This document shows positions 57,977-64,000 of a stretch of DNA of 64,000 nucleotides, in pieces. The notes below the pieces were generated by a model. It was not told where the DNA came from and did not search any database. It worked only from the letters and a program-made list of their open reading frames with translations. The DNA comes from Hymenobacter sp. APR13 (GTDB taxonomy: Bacteria > Bacteroidota > Bacteroidia > Cytophagales > Hymenobacteraceae): assembly GCF_000737515.1 (NCBI RefSeq), contig NZ_CP006587.1, positions 1,779,001-1,843,000 of the forward strand. The letters are read 5' to 3'. Positions within the stretch are counted from its first letter, which is position 1, and every line of letters begins with the position of its first letter. The position numbers and the translations under genes were made by a program.

Positions 57977-58768
57977 CTACCGGCCTACAAAGTACGGCAA
58001 ACCGGGCGGCACCAGGTCGGCGGGCACCACATCGGGCGTGTATTCCACGCGGCTCAGATAGAGGCCCTGGGCCGGGGCGGCGCCGCTGGCGTCTACGCGG
58101 CTCTGAGCCCACAGAATCTGCTGAAACTGGGCGGGCGCAATTTTGCCGCGGCCCACGCTCAGCAGCGTGCCCACTACCAGCCGCACCATGCCCCGCACGA
58201 AGCGGTTGGCCCGGATGCGGAACACCAGTCCGCCCGGCATCGGGTGCCAGCCGGCCTCGTACACCACGCAGACGTAGTGGTTTTCGCCGCCTTTCACCTT
58301 GGAAAACGCCGTGAAGTCGCGCGAGCCGAGCAGGTGGGCGGCGGCTTCGTTCATGGCGGCCACGTCGAGGTCAAGGTCAAGATAGAGGGCGCGGCCCACG
58401 CTGAACGGGTCGGGCACTTGGCGCACGTAGTACTCGTAGGTGCGGGCATCGGCCGAGAAGCGCGCGTGGGCCTGCGGCGGCACCGGATGCAGGGCGTAGG
58501 CGGCAATGTCGGGCGGCAGGGCGCGGTTGAGGCGGTAGAGCAGGGTTTTGATGTCCAGCGTTTCTGGCAGCTCGGCCTCGAAGTGCGCTACCTGGTGGCT
58601 AGCGTGCACGCCGGTGTCGGTGCGGCCGCTGCCCAGGCAGAACACCGGCTGCCGCAGCACCTGCGACAGGCAGCGGTCCAGCTCCTGCTGCACCGTGAGC
58701 GTGTTGGGCTGCACCTGCCAGCCGTGGTAGCGGGTGCCGTCGTAGGCCAGATGAAGGAAGTAGCGCAC
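57977..58768 (-). CDS. truA: tRNA pseudouridine(38-40) synthase
   Basis: 263 residues, normal TruA length. It makes pseudouridine at positions 38-40 of the tRNA anticodon arm. The N-terminus has LAYDGTRYHGWQVQPNTLTV, and the catalytic aspartate is D51 in GSGRTDTGVHASHQVAHF. The second half has FTAFSKVKGGENHYVCVVYE and FRIRANRFVRGMVRLVVGTL, both conserved. Family 3-like units precede the start codon. Confidence 0.96.
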   Translation of the reverse strand: MRYFLHLAYDGTRYHGWQVQPNTLTVQQELDRCLSQVLRQPVFCLGSGRTDTGVHASHQVAHFEAELPETLDIKTLLYRLNRALPPDIAAYALHPVPPQAHARFSADARTYEYYVRQVPDPFSVGRALYLDLDLDVAAMNEAAAHLLGSRDFTAFSKVKGGENHYVCVVYEAGWHPMPGGLVFRIRANRFVRGMVRLVVGTLLSVGRGKIAPAQFQQILWAQSRVDASGAAPAQGLYLSRVEYTPDVVPADLVPPGLPYFVGR

Positions 58769-58805
58769 TGTTTTGGGTGATGAGGGGATGAAGGGATGAT
58801 GGGGG

Positions 58806-58924
58806 CCTCACCCCTTCTCCAGAAGAGAGGGGAACTAGCTGCTAATACTCTAAAACCAGAGCCCCGCTCTTTTGGAGAGGGGTTGGGGTGAGGTCCACGG
58901 CACAGGCTAAAGCCTACGCTACAT
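58806..58924. repeat. CCTCACCCC inverted repeat plus a family 2-like half-element
   Basis: CCTCACCCCTTCTCC with GAAGAGAGGGG (from 58806) faces CCCCGCTCTTTTGGAGAGGG and GTTGGGGTGAGG (to 58893), a stem of about 30 base pairs with mismatches around an AT-rich loop. Directly after it, 58895-58924 is a family 2-like arm (GGCACAGGCTAAAGCCTACG). GGTGATGA-like units lie just before it (58773-58800). Confidence 0.75.
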
Positions 58925-58943
58925 TATGCGCCTATGCTACAGT

Positions 58944-59484
58944 TCACACAACCAGCGCGTAGAGGCGGGAGTCCAGCATCTGGCCGTCTTTCACCACGCT
59001 TTTGCGCATCGTGGCTTCCAGCGCAAAGCCGGCCTTTTCCAGCACCCGCGCCGAGGCGGCGTTGGGCTCGAACACTACGGCATACAGCCGGCAGACGTCG
59101 AAGTTCGCCAGCACGTAGGCCGCCACGGCCTGCACGGCGGCCGTAGCCAGACCCCCGCCCCCAGTACGGCCGCGCCAGCCAGTAGCCGATTTCGGCCGAG
59201 CGGCGGCGCACGTCGCTCTTGAAATGCACCCCAATACTGCCCACTGCCACGCCGTCAACGGCAAACGCCAGGTGCAGGTCGCGCTGGTTGTCGGCCACGG
59301 CGGCCAAGAAGTACTCAGCGTCGTGGGTGGTGTAGGGATGCGGAAACGTGTCGCGCAGGTTCTGCCAGATGCTTCGGTCGTTGGCGTAGCCGGCCAGGGC
59401 CGGGGCATCGGCCGGCTGCCAGGGCCGCAGGCACGCGCCCGGCTGAGGCAGAGGAAGCGTAGGCGTAAGCAGCAGGTTGGCCAT
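58944..59484 (-). pseudogene. GNAT acetyltransferase (RimJ/RimL type) interrupted by a frameshift
   Basis: From the ATG at 59484 one frame encodes the first part: PLPQPGACLRPWQPADAPAL to AEIGYWLARPYWGRG. The continuation is in another frame: GLATAAVQAVAAYVLANFDV, then VFEPNAASARVLEKAGFALE and a normal C-terminus. The join lies in a run of five G (minus strand) at 59156-59152; removal of one G restores the standard acetyl-CoA loop WGRGLATAAV. The rest of both halves is intact. It may be a recent mutation, a sequencing error, or a slippage-controlled gene. The intact family acetylates amines or protein N-termini. Confidence 0.85.
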
Positions 59485-59513
59485 TGAGTTGTTGGTTTCA
59501 GTTACTGGTTTCC

Positions 59514-59558
59514 ATACGAACGTCATGCTGAGGCGCAGCCGAAGCATGACGTTCGTAT
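59514..59558. repeat. Family 1 palindrome, minimal form
   Basis: Perfect 15-bp arms ATACGAACGTCATGC and GCATGACGTTCGTAT around TGAGGCGCAGCCGAA. The inner arms and loop of the full element are absent. It lies between the thiolase gene and the frameshifted GNAT gene. Confidence 0.85.
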
Positions 59559-59582
59559 AGAATCCCTCAACCAACAACGAAC

Positions 59583-60785
59583 CTACATCCGCTCGTAAAT
59601 CACGGAAGCGCCCTGCCCTACCCCTACGCACATGGTTACGAGGCCGTAGCGCACGTTTTCGCGGCGCTGCATTTCGTGCAGCAGCGTGGCCGTGATGCGC
59701 GAGCCGGCCGCGCCCAGCGGGTGCCCGATGGCAATGGAGCCGCCGTTTACGTTCACGATGTCCATGTTCAGGTCCAGGTCGCGGACGCAGGCAATGCTTT
59801 GGGCGGCGAAGGCCTCGTTGAGCTCAATCAGCCCGATATCCTGCAAAGTCAGGCCGGCGCGCTGCAGTACCTTCTGGGTAGCTGGCACCGGGCCCAGGCC
59901 CATGTAGGCCGGGTCGACGCCCGCCACCGCCGACGCTACCACGCGGGCCATCGGTTTGAGGTTGAAGCGCTTGAGGGCGGCCTCGCTCACCACCAGCACG
60001 CCCGCGGCGCCGTCGTTGATGCCAGCCGAGTTACCGGCCGTCACGGTGCCATCAATGGGCTGAAACGCCGGCCGGATGGCGGCCAGCTTCTCCATGCTGC
60101 TCAGGCGGGGCGGCTCGTCGGTGTCGAACAGCGCGGCGGCTCCTTTGGGGTTGGCCACGAACACCGGCGCAATTTCCTTGCGGAAACGCCCTTTCTCGGC
60201 GGCACGGTGGTATTTGCGCTGCGAATCGAAGGCAAACTCGTCCTGCTCGGTGCGCGTGATGCCGTACTTGCGGGCCACGTTTTCCGCCGTTTCGCCCATG
60301 GCAAACGGGTGGTGCATCTTGCTCAGCTTGGGGTTCACGAAGCGCCAGCCCAGGGTGGTGTCGTGGGCCGTCAGCTCGCGCCCGAAGGCGGTTTCCGACT
60401 TGGCCATCACGAACGGGGCGCGGGTCATGCTTTCGGCCCCGCCGGCCAGGTACACGTCGCCCTCGCCGGCCATGATGGCGCGCGAGGCATCGGTGATGCT
60501 CTGCAGGCCGGAGGCGCACAGGCGGTTCACGGTGCAGCCCGGCACCGTGATGGGCAGGCCGGCCAGCAGCGCCGCCATGCGGGCCACGTTGCGGTTGTCT
60601 TCGCCAGCCTGGTTGGCGGCGCCGATAATCACGTCTTCTACCGCGCTTTTATCGAGGGAAGGGTTGCGACGCAGCAGCTCGCGCAGAATGTGGGCGGCCA
60701 GGTCGTCGGGACGGACGCTGCTCAGGGCGCCTGCGAAACGGGCAATGGGCGTCCGGACGGCGTCAACTATGTAAGCGGTAGGCAT
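59583..60785 (-). CDS. Acetyl-CoA/3-oxoacyl-CoA thiolase
   Basis: 400 residues, typical thiolase. The nucleophile is C90 in TVNRLCASGLQSI; the C-terminal motifs GGSIAIGHPLGAAGSR (histidine) and MCVGVGQGASVIYER (second cysteine) complete the active site. GAANQAGEDNRNVARMA and ALSSVRPDDLAA resemble the 3-oxoadipyl-CoA thiolase PcaF as well as FadA/AtoB enzymes. No other beta-oxidation or aromatic-degradation genes are in the window, so the precise substrate is left open. Confidence 0.93.
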   Translation of the reverse strand: MPTAYIVDAVRTPIARFAGALSSVRPDDLAAHILRELLRRNPSLDKSAVEDVIIGAANQAGEDNRNVARMAALLAGLPITVPGCTVNRLCASGLQSITDASRAIMAGEGDVYLAGGAESMTRAPFVMAKSETAFGRELTAHDTTLGWRFVNPKLSKMHHPFAMGETAENVARKYGITRTEQDEFAFDSQRKYHRAAEKGRFRKEIAPVFVANPKGAAALFDTDEPPRLSSMEKLAAIRPAFQPIDGTVTAGNSAGINDGAAGVLVVSEAALKRFNLKPMARVVASAVAGVDPAYMGLGPVPATQKVLQRAGLTLQDIGLIELNEAFAAQSIACVRDLDLNMDIVNVNGGSIAIGHPLGAAGSRITATLLHEMQRRENVRYGLVTMCVGVGQGASVIYERM

Positions 60786-60823
60786 TGGTAGGTTCGGATG
60801 CAGTTATTCCAGTCGTTGTTGGC

Positions 60824-60831
60824 TACTTTTG
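60824..60831 (+). promoter_or_regulatory. Putative -7 box (TACTTTTG) of the DUF4293 gene
   Basis: Perfect TAnnTTTG 47 bases before the ATG at 60878. No clear -33 element. Confidence 0.45.
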
Positions 60832-60877
60832 CCGGCCCGTCGGCACTGCCGACGGCCTAAACTGACAAAACACAAAG

Positions 60878-61354
60878 ATGATACAAAGAATCCAAAGCGT
60901 ATTCCTGCTGCTGCTGGCCCTGTGCATGATAGCCGTGCTGTTTCTGCCCCTCTGGCACAAAGCCGACCCCACCACCGGCCAGGAGTTGACCATGACGGCC
61001 CTGGGATTTAGCTACAACAAAACCGGCGCAGGCCTCACGCCGCCCGGCACGGTTTGGGTTATTGCGGCGTTTGCAGCGGCTTCGGCGGCGGTGGCGCTGT
61101 TCGAGATTTTCCAGTTCCGCAACCGGTTCTTGCAGCTCAAGCTGGGCATGCTCAACCTGCTGCTGATTCTGTGCACCATCGGGGCTGGCTTCTACTTCTC
61201 CACCCTGGGCGAGCAGGCCCTCAACGTGAAGATGCTGGGCTCCTACCAGGCCGGCTTCTACCTGCCCACGCTGGCGCTGCTGCTGAACCTGCTGGCCAAC
61301 CGCTTCATCCGCCGCGACGAGCAGCTGGTACGCAGTATGGACCGCCTTCGGTAG
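60878..61354 (+). CDS. DUF4293 membrane protein
   Basis: 158 residues with four hydrophobic helices (about 7-27, 59-78, 88-106 and 120-138). The start MIQRIQSVFLLLLALCMIAV is the family hallmark, and FEIFQFRNRFLQLKLGMLN is the conserved loop between helices 2 and 3. DUF4293 is confined to Bacteroidota and has no known function. Divergent from the thiolase gene; a strong terminator follows. Confidence 0.9.
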   Translation: MIQRIQSVFLLLLALCMIAVLFLPLWHKADPTTGQELTMTALGFSYNKTGAGLTPPGTVWVIAAFAAASAAVALFEIFQFRNRFLQLKLGMLNLLLILCTIGAGFYFSTLGEQALNVKMLGSYQAGFYLPTLALLLNLLANRFIRRDEQLVRSMDRLR

Positions 61355-61381
61355 GCAATTAACGCTGCCGAACTACACAGC

Positions 61382-61415
61382 AAAAAGGGCTTCCACCTGC
61401 GTGGAAGCCCTTTTT
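61382..61415. terminator. Bidirectional intrinsic terminator
   Basis: AAAAAGGGCTTCCAC faces GTGGAAGCCCTTTTT with a CTGC loop. It separates the convergent DUF4293 and DUF4476 genes. Confidence 0.93.
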
Positions 61416-61440
61416 GTTGCTCGTTGAGAATCGGTGCCGC

Positions 61441-62355
61441 TTAACGTGGTGCCTGCTGGGCCAGGTATTCCTGCAGTTCCGTGGCCGAGTGTGAGAACGT
61501 AAACCCTTCGTTGAGGCGGTACAGATTCTGGCGGTCTACCACGCGGCTGGAGCCGTATTTGGCCAGCTCCATTCTGGAGTCCTCGAAGCTCAGCTCCTTC
61601 ATCAGGCGGGTCAGGTCTTCGGCGCGCAGGCCGGTTTCGCTGAGGGCCAGGCGGGCCATGGGCAGCTTGTCTTTATCGAACGACTGGCGGTGCACGGCGG
61701 CCACCAGGGCGTCTACGTCCTGCGGCGCCATCACGCGGTTGTAGCTCACGCTGCCGCCGGGGTAGTAGCCGCCGCCGTTGTTGCCGCCGCTGGGGTAGCC
61801 ATTGCCGTTAGGATAGCCGTTGCTACTGCCGCCGTTGGGGTAGCCGTTGTTGCCATAGCCGCCGGGCTGGCCGGGAGCAGGCTGGTTGCCATAAGCATCG
61901 TCGTCGTAGTTCTCATCGGTGCCTTGCTGGCCGTTGCCTTGCGCGCCACTGTAGCCGTAGCCATCGTAGCCGCCGTTGCCGTAACCGCCATTTCCTCCGT
62001 TGCCGTAGCCGCCCCGCAGCGGCACGGCGGCCACTTTGCGCAGCTCGGGCCCGCGGCCGGGGCGCGTCAGGAGCACGAAGCTGGTTTCCAGGCCGGGGTC
62101 CAGAAACACGCGGGTGCGGTAGCTGACGGAGCGGCCGTAGCCCACCGGAATCATAAACTCGGCCCAGTGCACGCCGGGCGCAACCCGGTTGAGGTGTACC
62201 TGGCGCGCGCCGCCGCGCGTGAGGGTGCGGCCATCGAAGCGCAGATTGAAGGGCACGCCGCGCTCCGAGGTGATGTTCATGTTGGCCGGAGCAGCCTGCA
62301 GGTGGGCGGCCGTCAGCAGCAGCAGGCTGAGGCAGAAGAGTAGCGCCTTTTTCAT
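61441..62355 (-). CDS. Secreted DUF4476 protein with Gly/Tyr/Asn-rich linker
   Basis: 304 residues. Signal peptide MKKALLFCLSLLLLTAAHLQ, cut near AAP. Residues about 25-110 form a beta-rich domain (FNLRFDGRTLTRGGARQVHL). Residues about 113-205 are low-complexity, made of GGYGNGG, NGYPNGG and similar units. The last about 95 residues are DUF4476 (MAPQDVDALVAAVHRQSFDK to FTFSHSATELQEYLAQQ). This arrangement is frequent in Bacteroidota; its function is unknown. The linker's repeated codons make it prone to length change. Confidence 0.85.
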   Translation of the reverse strand: MKKALLFCLSLLLLTAAHLQAAPANMNITSERGVPFNLRFDGRTLTRGGARQVHLNRVAPGVHWAEFMIPVGYGRSVSYRTRVFLDPGLETSFVLLTRPGRGPELRKVAAVPLRGGYGNGGNGGYGNGGYDGYGYSGAQGNGQQGTDENYDDDAYGNQPAPGQPGGYGNNGYPNGGSSNGYPNGNGYPSGGNNGGGYYPGGSVSYNRVMAPQDVDALVAAVHRQSFDKDKLPMARLALSETGLRAEDLTRLMKELSFEDSRMELAKYGSSRVVDRQNLYRLNEGFTFSHSATELQEYLAQQAPR

Positions 62356-62524
62356 GGCAGTAGGTCGTTGGCCGGAAGCAGCCCATCTGCCTCCGTCTAT
62401 ATACCCAAGCCAAGGATTATGCCAACTCGCGGAACTTTGCCAGCCGACAATCAGTTTCCGCGCCCGTTCCTGCTATTGCGGCACAAGCGCACTTAAATTT
62501 CTTTCAGACCAGACGTAAAACGAC

Positions 62525-62560
62525 AAAAACGCCCTCGCTCTGTAAGCGAGGGCTTTTTTT
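62525..62560 (-). terminator. Intrinsic terminator (bidirectional) beside the OmpA-family gene
   Basis: Stem GCCCTCGCT/AGCGAGGGC with a CTGTA loop, flanked by AAAAAC and a T7 run. It follows the stop codon of the OmpA-family gene at 62580 in the minus direction. Confidence 0.85.
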
Positions 62561-62579
62561 GGAGGATCAGCTACCCGTG

Positions 62580-64000
62580 TTATTCGGCAATTTTCGTCAC
62601 TCGGAATTCCGTGCGGCGGTTGCGCTGGAACTGGTCTTCAGTTTTGGCGTCCTTCACTTCCGGCCGGCTCTCGCCGTAGCCTTTGGCCGTGATGCGCGCC
62701 TTGTCAATGCCCTTTGAGATGATGTAGTCTACGGCCGACTGCGCCCGGCGCTGCGACAGGGCCTGGTTGTAGGCGTCTTTGCCGCGCGAGTCGGTGTGGG
62801 AGCTCAGCTCGATGGTGATGGCGGGGTTGTCGTTGAGGGTTTCCACCAGCTTATCCAGCTCCAGCGCCGCATCCGGCCGGATGTCGGCCTTATCGTAGTC
62901 GTAGAGAATGTTCTCGACGCGGATGGCTTTATTTTTCACGATTTCCGTGAGCGTCAGCGCCACCGGAATCCGCACTTCGGTCATTTCGTTCACCAGCTGA
63001 TCCTGGGCAGGCTTGCGCCCCACGGTACTCAGCGGCGCCCGGGCCGTGAAGAAGCCGGGCTGGTCGGCCACCAGCGCGTAGTTGGCCGCTGCCGAGTCCA
63101 GCTTCAGGCTGAACTTGCCTTCGGCATCTGCCGTCACGTCTTGGATTTTTTGGCCGTTGCGGCCATACAACGTCACGGTTTCGCCGCTGGCTGGGGCCAT
63201 GACGCCGGTTTTCTCGTTGCGCGTCATCACCGTGCCATCGGCGTAGAAGGTCACGAGGCGCAGCGGCTTCTGGCGGAACATGTACAAGTCATCCGAGCCC
63301 TTGCCACCGGCGCGGTTGGAAGAAAATACGCCCCCATTCTTGCTGGTGAAAAACGGCGCGAAGTCGTCGCCGGCGCTATTGATGGGCGTGCCCAGGTTTT
63401 TTGCCTTGCCCTTCTCCAGCATAAAGATATCGAGCTTGCCCAGGCCGGGCTGCCCGTCGGAAGAGAAGTAGAGCGTGCCATCCGGCGCTATGGCCGGGAA
63501 GTTGTCGTTGCCGGCGGTGTTCACCTGGTCGCCCAGGTTTTCGGCGGGCGAGAAGCGGCCGTTCGGGCCCAGCGTGGCTTTGTAGATATCGTTGCCACCG
63601 AGGCCGCCTTTGCGGCCCGAGGCGAAGTACAGCGTCTGGCCATCGGCACTGAAAGCCGGCGAGAAGTCATCGGCGGTGCGGTCGTTGATGTTGGCCAGTA
63701 CCGGCTCGCTCCAGGCGCCATTCTTGAAGTAAGCAATCCACAGATCCACGCTCAGTAGGCCTTTTTTGGAGCCGTTGTTGGAGCGGGCAAACACCATCGT
63801 TTTGCCGTCGGGCGTGTAGGTGGCGCTGGCTTCGTGCTTGTCTTCGGTGTTGAAGAGGGCCTCCAGCTTGCGCACCGAGCCCCCGGTCATTTTCTCGGCG
63901 TCATCAAACTTCACGGCGTACAAGTCGCTGAAGTTCTCGCCGTTGCCCAAGTATTTCTTGCCCTCGCGGCCGGAGGCAAACACCAGCTCCTTGGTGTCCG
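62580..64000 (-). CDS. PD40-CarboxypepD_reg-OmpA envelope protein (3' part)
   Basis: The gene continues beyond the right edge; about 473 codons are inside. Several PD40 (WD40-like) strands are visible: SATYTPDGKTMVFARSNNGS, FSPAFSADGQTLYFASGRKG, FPAIAPDGTLYFSSDGQPGL. A CarboxypepD_reg-like segment follows (ETVTLYGRNGQKIQDVTADA). The C-terminus is an OmpA peptidoglycan-binding domain: TIELSSHTDSRGKDAYNQAL, then SQRRAQSAVDYIISKGIDKA. This order (PD40, CRD, OmpA) is that of the type IX secretion accessory PorE and of related OmpA proteins. An N-terminal TPR region would be expected outside the window. Confidence 0.85.
   Translation of the reverse strand, partial: DTKELVFASGREGKKYLGNGENFSDLYAVKFDDAEKMTGGSVRKLEALFNTEDKHEASATYTPDGKTMVFARSNNGSKKGLLSVDLWIAYFKNGAWSEPVLANINDRTADDFSPAFSADGQTLYFASGRKGGLGGNDIYKATLGPNGRFSPAENLGDQVNTAGNDNFPAIAPDGTLYFSSDGQPGLGKLDIFMLEKGKAKNLGTPINSAGDDFAPFFTSKNGGVFSSNRAGGKGSDDLYMFRQKPLRLVTFYADGTVMTRNEKTGVMAPASGETVTLYGRNGQKIQDVTADAEGKFSLKLDSAAANYALVADQPGFFTARAPLSTVGRKPAQDQLVNEMTEVRIPVALTLTEIVKNKAIRVENILYDYDKADIRPDAALELDKLVETLNDNPAITIELSSHTDSRGKDAYNQALSQRRAQSAVDYIISKGIDKARITAKGYGESRPEVKDAKTEDQFQRNRRTEFRVTKIAE

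Overview
The window is a high-GC, gene-dense chromosomal segment that looks like a Hymenobacter-type member of the Bacteroidota (Cytophagales). The grounds are: Bacteroidota-style promoter boxes (TAnnTTTG) in front of several genes and almost no Shine-Dalgarno sequences; Bacteroidota-typical families (DUF4476, DUF4293, CarboxypepD_reg modules, a PD40/OmpA protein, a type IX secretion C-terminal domain, an oversized NusB, DUF1573-YajC-YbbR-CoaE gene order); and many intergenic palindromes of the kind common in high-GC Hymenobacteraceae. The genus is an inference, because no rRNA gene is present.

Layout. 1-5640 (minus strand): nucleotide-sugar genes for a surface polysaccharide (rfbA fragment, tviC/wbpP-like epimerase, rfbB, galE, tviB/wbpO-like dehydrogenase, WbpD-like acetyltransferase). 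5776-15966: housekeeping and metabolism (prmC, ribD, free methionine sulfoxide reductase, phosphatidylserine decarboxylase, glutamate dehydrogenase, cdsA, CPBP protease, dusB, DMT transporter). 16121-26456: a more accessory stretch with an LpxR-like protein, a RAYT (REP-associated tyrosine transposase) gene bracketed by palindromes, a 1588-residue SF1 helicase with a C-terminal nuclease domain, an amino-acid permease, and two tandem paralogues with a four-cysteine N-terminus split by a further copy of the RAYT-flanking palindrome. 26496-37432: lipocalin/CrtC-like lipoprotein, histidine kinase, hemA, ArsR-type regulator, amino-acid dehydrogenase, mscS, TerB-like protein, AsmA protein. 37585-39444: two identical tRNA-Val genes followed by a GT39-type membrane glycosyltransferase that is more AT-rich than its surroundings. 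39516-47924: GNAT gene and the coaE-ybbR-yajC-DUF1573-idh-ytxH-nusB-leucine dehydrogenase block. 48196-57707: two ABC exporters, a D-amino-acid-oxidase-fold enzyme coupled to a small secreted protein, a short T9SS-tail protein, fba, two tRNA-Pro genes, a beta-barrel protein and a GyrI-like protein. 57977-64000: truA, a frameshifted GNAT gene, thiolase, DUF4293, DUF4476 and the 3' part of a PD40-CarboxypepD_reg-OmpA protein.

The most distinctive layer is the repeat content. Family 1 (ends read GAACGTCAT) has twelve copies or fragments in three sequence subtypes, including one in each of four consecutive gaps of the polysaccharide cluster. Family 2 (GGCACGGACT...AGTCCGTAGC) flanks the RAYT gene on both sides, overlaps the stop codon of the helicase and recurs between the four-cysteine paralogues. 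Family 3 (GGTGATGA tandem units) sits at gene ends and has supplied the last codons of the YbbR gene. The strongest candidate for a little-described system is the RAYT/palindrome unit joined to the helicase-nuclease gene; the four-cysteine membrane proteins are the next. All functional calls are from reading sequence motifs; no database search was possible.
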